NCBI RefSeq assembly: GCF_000373385.1
Contig: NZ_KB891316.1
Coordinates: forward strand, 692,493-756,492
Direction of reading: 5' to 3'
Length of the DNA stretch: 64,000 bases
DNA from: Thiobacillus thioparus DSM 505
Lineage (GTDB): Bacteria > Pseudomonadota > Gammaproteobacteria > Burkholderiales > Thiobacillaceae
In this document: positions 42,499 to 55,087 of the stretch, one piece after another
Layout of the letters: each line of letters begins with the position of its first letter
How positions within the stretch are numbered: the first letter of the stretch is position 1
Notes under the pieces: generated by a model
The model's database searches: none
What the model saw: only the letters and a program-made list of their open reading frames with translations
Told to the model about the DNA's origin: nothing
Translations under genes and position numbers: made by a program

Positions 42499-43263
42499 AT
42501 GGATATCTGGCAGGGGCTTCTGCTGGTAGGTGCGGGCGCGCTCGGCGGCGCGGCTAATGCCATTGCAGGGGGCGGGACCTTCTTCACCTTCCCGGCCTTG
42601 CTGGCGGCGGGCGTTCCTCCCGTAGCGGCCAATGCGTCCAACTCCTTCGCCATCTGGCCGGGCCATGCCTTGGCCTTGCTGAGCTATGGCGAGGAACTCG
42701 GACAGCGGCGCAAGGAATTGCCTCGTCTGATGGCTGCGGCCGTGTGTGGCGGCGCGCTCGGCGGCTGGTTGATGGTGCACAGCACGGATCGCTATTTCAT
42801 GCAGGCCGTCCCCTGGCTCCTCTTGTCCGCTACTCTCGCTTTCGCCTTCAAGGGACAAATGCTGTCCTTCAGCCATCAGCTTTTTTCCACACGCCACGGG
42901 GGAAAGGGCGCACTCGCCACGTTTCTCACGTTCGCACTCGGCATCTATGGGGGCTATTTCAATGCCGGGCTCGGCATCCTGCTGCTTGCCACCCTGACGC
43001 TGTCCGGCATTGAAGATACGCACGAGCTGAACGGCGTGAAGAATCTGCTGGCCACGGGCATCACCACAGTATCTCTGGTTCTGTTGGTGGCCAGTAGCGT
43101 GATCGTCTGGATTCCAGCTTTGGTGACCCTGGCGGGTGCGATAGTCGGGGGCATATTGGGAGGACGCCTGGCACGCCGCATTCCCCGGAGATGGCTGGAG
43201 GGCACCGTGATCGGGCTGGGTAGCCTGCTCACCATGGTCTATGGCTTCAAGGTTTACGCCTGA
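42499..43263 (+). CDS. TauE/SafE (TSUP) family permease
   Basis: 254 residues, mostly hydrophobic, with the TSUP pattern of repeated helices: 'GGAANAIAGGGTFFTFPALLAAGV' near the N-terminus (about 15-38) and 'GIYGGYFNAGLGILLLATL' in the second half (about 150-168). Family members export sulfite or sulfoacetate, or move other small anions. It lies 42 bases after livF on the same strand and probably belongs to the importer operon. If so, the imported compound may be a sulfur-containing organic acid (inference). Confidence 0.85.
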   Translation: MDIWQGLLLVGAGALGGAANAIAGGGTFFTFPALLAAGVPPVAANASNSFAIWPGHALALLSYGEELGQRRKELPRLMAAAVCGGALGGWLMVHSTDRYFMQAVPWLLLSATLAFAFKGQMLSFSHQLFSTRHGGKGALATFLTFALGIYGGYFNAGLGILLLATLTLSGIEDTHELNGVKNLLATGITTVSLVLLVASSVIVWIPALVTLAGAIVGGILGGRLARRIPRRWLEGTVIGLGSLLTMVYGFKVYA

Positions 43264-43291
43264 GTCCGGTTTGCCGGAACGGGCGAGGCAA

Positions 43292-43921
43292 TCAGTACTG
43301 CACCACAGCCGGATCGAGACTGCGCCACAGATACCAGGTGGCGACGGTACGCCAGGGCGCGAAGCGCACACCATGTTCGCGCAAGGCCTGGGGCGAGGGA
43401 CGCGCATCATCCAAGTAATGCCGCGCGACGGCTTTCTGCAGGCCGATGTCGTCGACCGGCCACACGTCGGGGCGGCGCAGGCTGAAGATCAGAAACATTT
43501 CCGCCGTCCAGCGGCCGATGCCGCGCACGTCGACGAGCTCGGTGATCACGGCTTCGTCGTCCATCTTCTTCCAGCGTGCCGGCTCGACGCGGCCATCGAC
43601 GAAGTGTCCAGCGAGGTCGCGCAGGTACTCGGCCTTGCGACGCGACAGCCCGCACGCGGCGAGTGCCTCCAACTCCAGCGTGGCGACATGGTCAGGGGTA
43701 ACGTGCCGGGCGAATCCGGCAAAACGCGCCCATACGCTGTCGGCAGCCTTGACCGAAATCTGCTGGCCGACGATGGCGCGCGCGAGCGTCTGGAAAGGGT
43801 CACCGCGGTTGCCCAGCACGGCGTCGGGATAGCGCGCGATCAGGCCTGCCATCACCGGATCGCCTGCGCCGAGTTCGGTGCAGGCCCGGTGCCAGTAGGT
43901 CGGTTGCGCCCGGGTTTTCAC
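43292..43921 (-). CDS. HhH-GPD DNA glycosylase (3-methyladenine glycosylase II-like)
   Basis: 209 residues from the GTG at 43921, which overlaps the RNase G stop as GTGA; a longer frame lies within rng and is rejected. The helix-hairpin-helix and catalytic region 'LVDVRGIGRWTAEMFLIFSLRRPDVWPVDDIGL' contains the catalytic aspartate. 'ARAIVGQQISVKAAD' is the family's helix near the base-flipping pocket. It removes alkylated bases from DNA. The family lacks an iron-sulfur motif here, favouring AlkA-type over Nth/MutY. Confidence 0.87.
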   Translation of the reverse strand: MKTRAQPTYWHRACTELGAGDPVMAGLIARYPDAVLGNRGDPFQTLARAIVGQQISVKAADSVWARFAGFARHVTPDHVATLELEALAACGLSRRKAEYLRDLAGHFVDGRVEPARWKKMDDEAVITELVDVRGIGRWTAEMFLIFSLRRPDVWPVDDIGLQKAVARHYLDDARPSPQALREHGVRFAPWRTVATWYLWRSLDPAVVQY

Positions 43922-45369
43922 AGCAGGATGATGTCGTACTGCTCCTGCGGATAGGTCGTCTCGACCTGCAGCGACACCGGCTTGCCGATGAAGTCGATGA
44001 GCTGGGCGAGGCTGCCGGATTCCTCGTCGAGAAACAGGTCGATCACGCTTTGCGCGGCGACGATGCGGTATTCGCGCGCACCGAACTGGCGCGCCTCGCG
44101 CAGGATTTCGCGCAGCACGTCGTAGCACACGGTCTGCGCGGTCTTGATTTCGCCGCGCCCGGCACAGGTGGGACAGGGTTCGCACAACACATGCGCCAGC
44201 GACTCCCGCGTCCGTTTGCGCGTCATCTCGACCAAGCCCAGCGTGGAGAATCCGCTGACGGTGGTCCGGGTGGGATCGCGCGCCAGGGTTTTCTTCAACT
44301 CGGTCAGCACCGCGTCCTGGTGCTCGGCGTTGTCCATGTCGATGAAGTCGATGATGATGATGCCGCCGAGGTTCCTCAAACGCAGCTGGCGCGCGATGGC
44401 CTGCGCGGCCTCGAGGTTGGTCTTGAAGATGGTGTCATCGAAATTGCGCGCGCCGACGAAACCGCCGGTGTTGACGTCGACCGTGGTCAGCGCCTCGGTC
44501 TGGTCGATGATGAGATACCCCCCCGATTTCAGGTCGACGCGCCGCCCCAGTGCCTTGGCGATCTCGTCCTCGATGGCATACAGGTCGAACAGCGGCCGGT
44601 CGGCGCCATAGTGCTGCAGCTTATCGTGCACCGCATGCGTATAGTTCTTCGCGAACTCCGCCATACGCTGATAGGTTTCGCGCGAATCGATCAGGATGCG
44701 GCTGGTGTCGCGGTTGACGAAGTCGCGCAGCACGCGCAGCGACAGATCGAGATCCTGGTACAGCAGGCAGGGCACTGCACAGCTGCCGCGCGACTGGATG
44801 CTGCTCCACAGCCGCCGCAGGTAGTCGATGTCCGCCTGCATCTCGATGTCTTGCGCGGTTTCGGCCATGGTGCGCACGATGAAGCCGCCCGTGGCGTCCT
44901 CCGGCATCAACTGATGCAGTTTCTGGCGCAGGTGCTCGCGCTCTTCCTCGCCTTCGATCTTCTGCGAGATGCCGATGTGGGTTTCCTGCGGCAGGTAGAC
45001 CAGGTAACGGCCGGCGAAGCTGATCTGGGTGGACAAACGCGCGCCCTTGGTGCCGATCGGGTCCTTGATCACCTGCACCATCAGGCTCTGCCCTTCATGC
45101 AGGATCTGTTCGATCGGGCGTTCCGTCTCGCCGTTGTGACGCTCTTCCCATATATCAGCCACATGAAGGAAGGCGGCGCGCTCCAGGCCGATGTCGATGA
45201 AGGCCGACTGCATGCCCGGCAGCACACGCACCACGCGTCCCATGTAGATGTTGCTCACCAGGCCGCGACACTGGGCGCGTTCGATGTGCAGTTCCTGTAC
45301 CGCGCCCAAGTGCAGCACGGCGACACGGATTTCCTGTGGCGTGACGTTGACGAGGATTTCTTCGCTCAT
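43918..45369 (-). CDS. rng: Ribonuclease G
   Basis: 483 residues from the ATG at 45369, in line with E. coli RNase G (489). Landmarks are the S1 domain (about 35-125), catalytic metal ligands in 'TTVDVNTGGFVG' and 'GIIIIDFIDMDN', and the zinc-link cysteines in 'CEPCPTC'. It processes 16S rRNA 5' ends and some mRNAs. A start at 45426 is possible but adds residues not seen in the family. The order maf-rng is common in proteobacteria. Confidence 0.94.
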   Translation of the reverse strand: MSEEILVNVTPQEIRVAVLHLGAVQELHIERAQCRGLVSNIYMGRVVRVLPGMQSAFIDIGLERAAFLHVADIWEERHNGETERPIEQILHEGQSLMVQVIKDPIGTKGARLSTQISFAGRYLVYLPQETHIGISQKIEGEEEREHLRQKLHQLMPEDATGGFIVRTMAETAQDIEMQADIDYLRRLWSSIQSRGSCAVPCLLYQDLDLSLRVLRDFVNRDTSRILIDSRETYQRMAEFAKNYTHAVHDKLQHYGADRPLFDLYAIEDEIAKALGRRVDLKSGGYLIIDQTEALTTVDVNTGGFVGARNFDDTIFKTNLEAAQAIARQLRLRNLGGIIIIDFIDMDNAEHQDAVLTELKKTLARDPTRTTVSGFSTLGLVEMTRKRTRESLAHVLCEPCPTCAGRGEIKTAQTVCYDVLREILREARQFGAREYRIVAAQSVIDLFLDEESGSLAQLIDFIGKPVSLQVETTYPQEQYDIILL

Positions 45370-45489
45370 GGCAAATACTTGATCCATTTCTAAATCGAAA
45401 CCGACACGAACGTCCACGGCAGCCACGTGGCTGCGCCCAGGAAACCGGCGCCTCAGTTTTGATTTAGGAAAGAAGTCAGCTAAACATCC

Positions 45490-46101
45490 TCAGACGGCGA
45501 GGCCGAAGGCCCTCAATAAAATGGCTGTGTCATATAACGGCAGACCCATGATGCCGCTGTAGCTGCCGTCGATATGCTCGACGAACGCGCCGGCACGCCC
45601 CTGAATGCCGTACGCGCCCGCCTTGCCGAGGTATTCGCCGGTTTCCAGGTAGCGGCCGATGGCCGCCGCGCCGAGTTCGGCCAATCTGACCTGGCTGGAA
45701 GACAGGCGCCTTTCCATCCGGTCTTCGTGCTGTACCGCCACGGCGGTATGTACTTGATGCGTACGCCCGGACAAGCGCATCAGCATGGCTTCGGCTTCTG
45801 CGCGATCGGCCGGCTTGCCCAGAATGGCGCCGTCGAGCTCGACCACCGTGTCCGCACCCAGCACCGGAAAACGCAACAAGCGGCGCGCATCCACCGCACG
45901 CCAGCCGCAGGCGGCCTTTTCGACTGCCATGCGCAGTGCGAAATCGGACGCCGCCTCGTCTGCGCGCGGAACCTCGACGACATCCATGCGGCCCGCCACT
46001 GCACGCAACGCCAGCACGTCGAAGGCCACGCCGATCTGTTTCAGAAGCTCGCGTCGCCGTGGCGACTGGGACGCCAGATAGATTCGTTTGTCGACCAGCA
46101 T
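45490..46101 (-). CDS. maf: Maf family nucleotide pyrophosphatase
   Basis: 203 residues from the ATG at 46101; a longer frame would overlap rlmH. The Maf signature '[18 protein letters not shown]' is at the N-terminus (about 8-25), '[12 protein letters not shown]' holds the catalytic Asp, and 'GYDTALL'-like '[25 protein letters not shown]' is near the C-terminus. Members hydrolyse non-canonical or canonical NTPs and affect septum formation. Confidence 0.93.
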   Translation of the reverse strand: MLVDKRIYLASQSPRRRELLKQIGVAFDVLALRAVAGRMDVVEVPRADEAASDFALRMAVEKAACGWRAVDARRLLRFPVLGADTVVELDGAILGKPADRAEAEAMLMRLSGRTHQVHTAVAVQHEDRMERRLSSSQVRLAELGAAAIGRYLETGEYLGKAGAYGIQGRAGAFVEHIDGSYSGIMGLPLYDTAILLRAFGLAV

Positions 46102-46118
46102 GATTCTCGTTATTCCCT

Positions 46119-46589
46119 CTAATCCCGATGGTAGGGATGGCCCTTGATGATGCATACGGCACGATACAACTGCTCGGCCAGCAGCACCCGCGCCAGTGCA
46201 TGCGGCAAGGTCAGTTTCGACAGGCCCAGCAGCTTGCCGGCGCGCGTCTTCACGCTGGCGTCAAGACCATCCGCCCCGCCGATGACAAATGCCGGCGACA
46301 ACCCTTCCGCCATCCAGCCTTGCAGCCACGCCGCAAGTTCGCGCGTGGTCGCCTGCGTGCCGCGCTCGTCGAGCACCACCGGCAGGCAGCCCGCAGGCAG
46401 CACGGCCAGGATACGCTCGGCCTCCAGTTGGCGCGCACGGGTGCCATCCTCTCCGGCCGCCCGATGCCCTGGCTTGATCGCATTCAGGAGCAGCGGCATG
46501 TCCGGCGGCATGCGCCGCGCATAATCATCGTAGCCCGCATCGATCCAGCCAGGCATCTTGTGGCCGACGGCGATCACATGGAGTTTCAT
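46119..46589 (-). CDS. rlmH: 23S rRNA (pseudouridine(1915)-N(3))-methyltransferase RlmH
   Basis: 156 residues of the SPOUT superfamily with '[15 protein letters not shown]' at the N-terminus and the knot motifs '[10 protein letters not shown]' and '[17 protein letters not shown]...GHPYHRD'. It methylates pseudouridine 1915 in helix 69 of 23S rRNA. It follows rsfS by 15 bases, an arrangement conserved across proteobacteria. Confidence 0.96.
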   Translation of the reverse strand: MKLHVIAVGHKMPGWIDAGYDDYARRMPPDMPLLLNAIKPGHRAAGEDGTRARQLEAERILAVLPAGCLPVVLDERGTQATTRELAAWLQGWMAEGLSPAFVIGGADGLDASVKTRAGKLLGLSKLTLPHALARVLLAEQLYRAVCIIKGHPYHRD

Positions 46590-46604
46590 CGGGCCGTGCC
46601 AATC

Positions 46605-46964
46605 CTAGTGGTCGGCTTGGATGTGCCGCGCGCGCGCTGCCTCGCCCGCGCCCCACAGTTCTTCCAGATTGTAATGGGCACGTGCGGCGGGCTGCATGAC
46701 ATGGACGATCACTTCGCCCAGGTCCAGCAGCACCCAGTCGCCGGTGTCCTCGCCTTCCGTGTTGCCCACGTATTCGCCCGCCTCTTTCATCTTGACGCGT
46801 ACATTGTCGGCAAGTGCGCGCGTTTGACGGTTGGACGTGCCGCTGGCAATCACCATGCGTTCGAACAGCGAGGTGAGCTTGCTGGTGTCGAGCACGGCGA
46901 TGTCCTGGCCCTTGATGTCTTCAAGGGCGGCGACGATCAGTTTAACTTTGTCTTCAATATTCAT
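46605..46964 (-). CDS. rsfS: Ribosomal silencing factor RsfS
   Basis: 119 residues with the RsfS motifs 'KGQDIAVLDTS', 'VIASGTSNRQTRALADNV' and 'WVLLDLGEVIVHVM'. It binds ribosomal protein uL14 and blocks subunit joining under nutrient limitation. Its ATG overlaps the nadD stop (ATGA). Confidence 0.95.
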   Translation of the reverse strand: MNIEDKVKLIVAALEDIKGQDIAVLDTSKLTSLFERMVIASGTSNRQTRALADNVRVKMKEAGEYVGNTEGEDTGDWVLLDLGEVIVHVMQPAARAHYNLEELWGAGEAARARHIQADH

Positions 46965-47611
46965 ATGCGTGCGTAAAGTTGGTATTCGTGAATGTAATCC
47001 AGCACGGCGTCGGGTAGCAGGTAACGCGCACTGTCGTGTCGGGCAAGCATGCCGCGGATCGCGGTGGCCGAAATGTCCAGCAGCGGGGTTGTGCGCAGCA
47101 GGATCGCACCGGCTGGCTGGCCGGGCGGATTGCAGCTGACGACCTGACGTTGCGTCACTTCGCTTTTCAAGGGCTCTATTATGGCGCCCGGCTGCAGCAA
47201 CTGCGCACCGGGCCGGGTCGCCACGGCAATATTCGCCAGTTCGAACAGCCGCCGCCAGTCATGCCAGCCAGCCAGGCCGAGAAACGCATCCGCCCCCAGC
47301 AGCAGCCAGAGCGGCTGCGTCTGGCCCAGTTCGGCACGCAAGGCCGTGAGTGTATCGACCGTGTAGCTTGGCTGTGGGCGCTGCACCTCGCGCGCATCCG
47401 CCACAAAGCGCGGATTGCCGCCGATCGCGCGGCGCACCATTTCCAGCCGATGGCCGGCCGCCGTGCGCGGCGCATCGCGGTGCGGCGGCTGCCCGGCGGG
47501 GATGAACAGGACGCGCTCAAGGCCCAGGGCATCGGCCATGTCCTCCGCCAGACGCAGGTGGCCGAAGTGGATGGGGTCGAAGGTGCCGCCCATCACGCCG
47601 ATGGGCGACAT
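46961..47611 (-). CDS. nadD: Nicotinate-nucleotide adenylyltransferase
   Basis: 216 residues from the ATG at 47611; an ATG at 47635 would overlap proA by 20 bases and is the alternative. The nucleotidyltransferase motifs 'GVMGGTFDPIHFGHLRLAE' (with GTFDPIH) and 'LLDISATAIRGML' are complete. It makes nicotinate adenine dinucleotide in NAD synthesis. It begins 4 bases after the proA stop. Confidence 0.94.
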   Translation of the reverse strand: MSPIGVMGGTFDPIHFGHLRLAEDMADALGLERVLFIPAGQPPHRDAPRTAAGHRLEMVRRAIGGNPRFVADAREVQRPQPSYTVDTLTALRAELGQTQPLWLLLGADAFLGLAGWHDWRRLFELANIAVATRPGAQLLQPGAIIEPLKSEVTQRQVVSCNPPGQPAGAILLRTTPLLDISATAIRGMLARHDSARYLLPDAVLDYIHEYQLYARI

Positions 47612-47615
47612 GGCC

Positions 47616-48896
47616 TTACCCGCGGACGTGCCCATCTCCCAATACCACCCACTTCTGGCTGGTCAGGCCTTCCAGCCCGACCGGGCCGCGCGCGTGGATC
47701 TTGTCGGTGGAAATGCCGATCTCCGCGCCCAGGCCATATTCGAAGCCGTCGGCAAAACGAGTGGAGGCGTTGACCACCACGCTGGCCGAATCGACCTCGC
47801 GCAGGAAACGCCGCGCCCGGCCGTAGTCCTCGGTGACGATGGCGTCGGTGTGCTGCGAGCCGTGGGTGTTGATGTGGGTCATCGCGGCGTCAAGGTCGTC
47901 GACCACTTTCACTGCGATGATGGGACCGAGATACTCCTCGTACCAGTCCTGCTCGGTGGCGGCCTTCAGTTTGTCGGCGGCGATGCCGGCATCCTTGAGG
48001 ATCGCCAGCGCTTCAGGGCAGCAGCGCATTTCCACGCCCTTGTCGGCCAGCATTTTCCCGATCTCGGGCAATACGGTCGCGGCAACGCCGCGCGCCACCA
48101 GCAACGATTCCGCGGTGTTGCAGGTGCCGTAGCGCTGGGTCTTGGCGTTTTCGACGATCTTCACGGCTTTCGCCAAGTCGGCGCGGTCGTCGACGTACAC
48201 ATGGCAGTTACCGTGCAGGTGCTTGATCACCGGCACCCGCGCTTCGCCGGTGATGCGCTCGATCAATCCCTTGCCGCCGCGCGGCACGATGACGTCGACG
48301 TAATCCTTCATGGTAATCAGCTCGCCCACCGCCGCGCGGTCGGTGGTCGCTATCACCTGCACCACGGTCGCGGGCAAACCGGCGGCTTCCAGCCCTTCGC
48401 GCACGCAGGCGGCGACCGCCTGATTGGAGTGCAGCGCTTCGGAACCGCCGCGCAGGATCGCCGCATTGCCGGATTTGAGACACAGCCCTGCTGCATCCGC
48501 GGTCACATTGGGACGAGCCTCGTAGATGATGCCGATGACGCCGAGCGGCACCCGCATCTTGCCGACCTGGATGCCGGAAGGACGGTATTTGAGGCCATCG
48601 ATCTCGCCGACCGGGTCGGGCAGCGCGGCAATCTGCTCCAAGCCATCGGCCATGCCGGCTATGGTCCTGTCGGTCAGCTGTAGACGGTCGAGCAGCGCCG
48701 TATCGTAGCCTGAGCTGCGCGCATGCTCCATGTCGCGCATATTCGCCTCGAGCAATTTGGCGGCGTCGCGCCGGATTGCCATCGCCATGGCCTGCAGGGC
48801 ACGGTTCTTCTGGTTGGTGTCGGCGCGGGCAATCACGCGCGAAGCTTCGCGCGCCTGTTTGCCCACCGTCTGCATATAGCTTTTCACGTCCATCAT
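47616..48896 (-). CDS. proA: Gamma-glutamyl phosphate reductase
   Basis: 426 residues from the ATG at 48896 (a second ATG directly follows). The aldehyde-dehydrogenase-like fold carries '[17 protein letters not shown]', '[11 protein letters not shown]', the catalytic-cysteine region '[16 protein letters not shown]', and '[15 protein letters not shown]' at the C-terminus. It is a cytosolic proline-synthesis enzyme. An upstream in-frame extension runs into the palindromic element and is rejected. The ATG is 30 bases from that element. Confidence 0.95.
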   Translation of the reverse strand: MMDVKSYMQTVGKQAREASRVIARADTNQKNRALQAMAMAIRRDAAKLLEANMRDMEHARSSGYDTALLDRLQLTDRTIAGMADGLEQIAALPDPVGEIDGLKYRPSGIQVGKMRVPLGVIGIIYEARPNVTADAAGLCLKSGNAAILRGGSEALHSNQAVAACVREGLEAAGLPATVVQVIATTDRAAVGELITMKDYVDVIVPRGGKGLIERITGEARVPVIKHLHGNCHVYVDDRADLAKAVKIVENAKTQRYGTCNTAESLLVARGVAATVLPEIGKMLADKGVEMRCCPEALAILKDAGIAADKLKAATEQDWYEEYLGPIIAVKVVDDLDAAMTHINTHGSQHTDAIVTEDYGRARRFLREVDSASVVVNASTRFADGFEYGLGAEIGISTDKIHARGPVGLEGLTSQKWVVLGDGHVRG

Positions 48897-48926
48897 CTTG
48901 TCCTGTTGCCCGGCCGCCCGGAACGA

Positions 48927-49192
48927 GGGCGGATTAATGCTAATTTTACGCCCGCGACGAGGCCGATTCGGGATGCAGGCCGCGAAGCGCGCCGGCGCCG
49001 CAGTGTCGTTCACCGCAAGCGGTACGCGACAAAGGGATGCGCCCGAATCGGCCCGTCCCTTCGGGTTGCTGCGAGAAAGCGCGTCTGCAGCGTTGCGCCG
49101 CTTGGCAAGGGATTGCCCTTGCTTGCGCGACGCGCCTTGCATCCATCGCTTTCTCGCAGCAACGCGGGCGTGAAATTAGCATTAACCCGCCC
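48927..49192. repeat. 266-bp nested palindromic element between holA and proA
   Basis: The ends are 30-bp inverted repeats (48927-48956 and 49163-49192) matching at 28 of 30 positions. Inside are two further perfect inverted repeats: 12 bp (48961-48972 with 49042-49053) and 17 bp (49065-49081 with 49147-49163). These enclose smaller hairpins at 49004-49031, 49090-49133 (one G-T pair) and 49105-49122. The whole segment would fold as a closed stem with two branched arms. The right end supplies the holA stop codon. It resembles a MITE- or ERIC-like palindromic repeat; a structured RNA is the alternative. Confidence 0.8.
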
Positions 49193-50178
49193 TAGCCAGT
49201 GTCATGCCCACGCACAGCAGCGTATCCCAGGGGTCGCCCACGCGTTCCAGGCCCTTGGCCTGGCGGTCGATCAGCGCCAGATCGGCCAGTGCGGTTTCGA
49301 CCTGCGCCAGGCCCAGGCGTTTCAACGCCCGCTCGATCTGCGGCGCACGCTGCTTGTCGCGCCCCCAGAGCGTGCGCATCAAACCGGGCAGACTGTCGCC
49401 CTGTGCCAACGCCAATTTTAGCCTGAGGAGCAACTGCACTGCCGACGACACCTGCCACAGGATGGCCGGAATGGCTTCGCCCGCATCCCTGAGATCGACG
49501 ACCACCTGTGCAAATCGTGCGCCGTCGCCCGCATACAGCGCATCCTGCAGCACGTCGGCTTCGAGCCGGCTGACATCGACCACCGCATGTTCGACATCGG
49601 CCAGCGTCACCGTTCCTGGCGGCAGCAGCAGCGCGAGTTTGTCGATTTCCTGCTGGGCGGCCAACAGGTTACCCTCGACCTGGTCGGCCAGGAAATCCAG
49701 CGCGGCGCGTTCGGCACGCAGGCCCTGCCGGACCAGGCGCCGGTCGATCCAGTCCGGCAAGGCGGCGCGATCGACCGGCCGCGCCTCGACGATCACGCCA
49801 CTTTTGGCGAGCGCCGCGAACCAGCGGCTCTGCATGGTCTTCCAGTCCAGCCCCGGCAGGCTGACGAGCGTAAGCGTATCGGCCGGCAGGTGGCCGGCAT
49901 AGGTCTCCAATGCCTTGGCGCCGTCGACGCCGGGCTTGCCGGAGGGAATGCGTATCTCGGTCAGGCGGCGTTCGCCGAACAGCGAGAAGTTATCGCCGCT
50001 GGCAAAAATTCCCTGCCAGTTGGTGCGCCCCTGCGCCGTAAACACGCTGCGTTCGCTATGTCCCGCCGCCCGTGCCGCCGCACGAATGGCGTCGCCCGCC
50101 TCCTGCGCTGCCAGCGGCTCGTCGCCCACCACCACGTAAAGCGCGGCCAGGCCGCGTGCAAGCTGCTCGGGCAGGCGC

Positions 50179-50195
<17 letters not shown>
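49182..50195 (-). CDS. holA: DNA polymerase III subunit delta
   Basis: 337 residues from the ATG at 50195; a longer frame is the shadow of lptE. HolA features are the N-terminal 'LARGLAALYVVVGDEPLAAQEAGDAIR', the 'SLFGERRLTEIRIPSGKPG' segment and the C-terminal clamp-loader collar region. The delta subunit opens the sliding clamp. The start overlaps lptE by 17 bases. The last two sense codons and the TAA lie in the right repeat of the palindromic element, so the C-terminus may have been altered by its insertion. Confidence 0.93.
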
Positions 50196-53351
<3,156 letters not shown>

Positions 53352-53452
53352 TCAAAATAGTGAAAATGCTGGTGGGCGATTATACCTATCGCCTTCATGC
53401 GGCCGCCGCATGGCAGGATGACTCTATTTTCGGTGCACCCGGGAGAAACCGC

Positions 53453-54406
53453 ATGTCCTGTCGAACCCTCCGCCTGATTCTGCTGTGGCTGCTGGCCGGG
53501 TGGCAATTCGCCTGGGCGGATCCGCCGCCGGCAGAAGCTCCCGCCGCTTCAACCGATGTCCTGCAGCAGCTCAAGTCTGCACCCAGCCGGGGATTGCTTT
53601 ACGAAGTCAGCCGAAACGGGAAGATCGCCTATCTTTTCGGCACGATACACGTCGGCAGGCCGGATTTCTTTCCGCTCGACCTCGTCGTCACCCAGGCCCT
53701 GGCACACTCCAGCGAACTGGTGGTCGAACTCGACGCCACCCAGAGCGACAAGATGCAGGCCGCCGTGCAACGCCATGCTGTCTTGCCCGATTCCCAACGT
53801 CTCGATTCCCTGTTGTCCCCCACCCTACGGAAACGGCTGCAAACCCAGCTCGACGCCCTGGGGATCCCCCGTGACGCGCTTCAGGCATACAAACCCTGGA
53901 TGGCCTCGTTATCGCTCATGATGGGCGCCATGCAGGCATCGGGCTTCGAGCCAGCCTATGCCACCGATCTGTACCTGATCGCACTGGCGAGAGGACTCGA
54001 CAAGCCGATCGATGAACTGGAAAGCATCGACTATCAGCTTGAGCTTTTCGACAGCACCACGCGCCAGGAACAACTCGCCTTCCTCGATGAAACGCTCCAG
54101 ATGTTGGAACAAGGCCGGCTACGCGGCGACACCCAGGCACTCGTCGATGCCTGGCTCGATAGCGATGCGCAGGCCCTGCAGCAGCAATCGCTGGCATCGA
54201 TGCGCGAGAACCCGCGCTCGGCACGCTGGATGCAGCAAAAACTGTTTACCGAACGCAACCGTCACATGGCCGCCAGTATCGACCGCATGCTCGCCGCAGG
54301 CCATCAGCCATTTGTCGCCATCGGCGCCCTGCATCTGACCGGCGCGGACGGGGTGCCTGTATTACTGGCAACGCGCGGTTATCGCATCAAGAACCTTTAC
54401 CCCTGA
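53453..54406 (+). CDS. TraB/GumN family protein
   Basis: 317 residues from the ATG at 53453, which has GGGAG upstream; a longer frame from 53360 adds residues before the signal peptide. A signal peptide ends near 'FAWA'. The family motif 'YLFGTIHVGRPDFFPL' (about 57-72) and the C-terminal 'HQPFVAIGALHLTGADGV' carry conserved histidines and glutamates thought to bind metal. Related proteins are proposed metalloproteases or TIKI-like; the role here is unknown. Divergent from leuS. Confidence 0.85.
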   Translation: MSCRTLRLILLWLLAGWQFAWADPPPAEAPAASTDVLQQLKSAPSRGLLYEVSRNGKIAYLFGTIHVGRPDFFPLDLVVTQALAHSSELVVELDATQSDKMQAAVQRHAVLPDSQRLDSLLSPTLRKRLQTQLDALGIPRDALQAYKPWMASLSLMMGAMQASGFEPAYATDLYLIALARGLDKPIDELESIDYQLELFDSTTRQEQLAFLDETLQMLEQGRLRGDTQALVDAWLDSDAQALQQQSLASMRENPRSARWMQQKLFTERNRHMAASIDRMLAAGHQPFVAIGALHLTGADGVPVLLATRGYRIKNLYP

Positions 54407-54415
54407 GGAGGCCCC

Positions 54416-54907
54416 ATGAAAAACCTGCTTTTGCCCACGTTGATCGCTCTCTCCTTCCCGGCTGCCGCCGCCCAGCCCGACGTCCTGCCGGTCAAGCAGA
54501 TCAGTCTCGAACTCGCGCGCGACATCGCCATGGGTGCAGTCGAAAGCTGCCGCGGGCAGGGATTTAACGTATCCGCCGTCGTGCTCGACCGCGCCGGCAA
54601 CGTTCAGGCCGCGCTGCGCGACACGCTGGCGGCGCGCCACACCCTCGAAATCGCCGAACGCAAGGCCGGCATGAGCATCATGTCCGGCATCGACTCCGGC
54701 GAATTCCGCGCCGCTCGCGGCGACATCCGCCCCGAACTCAACCATATCGACGGCCTCATCGTGATGGAAGGCGGCCTGCCGATCCGGGCTACCGGCAGCC
54801 TGATCGGCGCGGTCGGAGTGTCAGGCGCGCCCGGCGGCGACAAGGACGCCGCCTGCGCTGCCGCCGCCCTGCAGAAAGTCGAGGAACGCCTGGAATTCGC
54901 CTCGTAG
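54416..54907 (+). CDS. Exported GlcG/HbpS family (DUF336) protein
   Basis: 163 residues with a signal peptide ('LLPTLIALSFPAAAA') and one GlcG/HbpS domain with 'NVSAVVLDRAGNVQAALRD' and 'GGLPIRATGSLIGAVGVSGAPGGDKD'. Family members bind heme or small molecules, or act as sensor partners; the ligand is unknown. It begins 9 bases after the TraB-like gene and may be co-transcribed. Confidence 0.87.
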   Translation: MKNLLLPTLIALSFPAAAAQPDVLPVKQISLELARDIAMGAVESCRGQGFNVSAVVLDRAGNVQAALRDTLAARHTLEIAERKAGMSIMSGIDSGEFRAARGDIRPELNHIDGLIVMEGGLPIRATGSLIGAVGVSGAPGGDKDAACAAAALQKVEERLEFAS

Positions 54908-55087
54908 CGCATTGCGGCGGGGCGCCCTCGCTGGCTGCGCCTTTGTTGGTATCCGCGATCCACTACGTATCCGAGCGCGAGTGGATCGGCGCCCGCGCGC
55001 GCGCCGCCGCTACTACCACGGCCTACGCCTTGCGGTTAAAATGGCGCGTTTCGCTTTCATCCTCATACCTCTTCAGGGAGTCCCAGC

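Noticed and set aside
48898-49173. Short open frames on both strands in the holA-proA gap
   Set aside because: They run through the palindromic element and owe their length to its GC-rich repeats; no start signal or family match supports them.
53375-53412. Small dyads between leuS and the TraB-like gene
   Set aside because: Only 6 and 7 bp, in a GC-rich segment where such repeats occur by chance.
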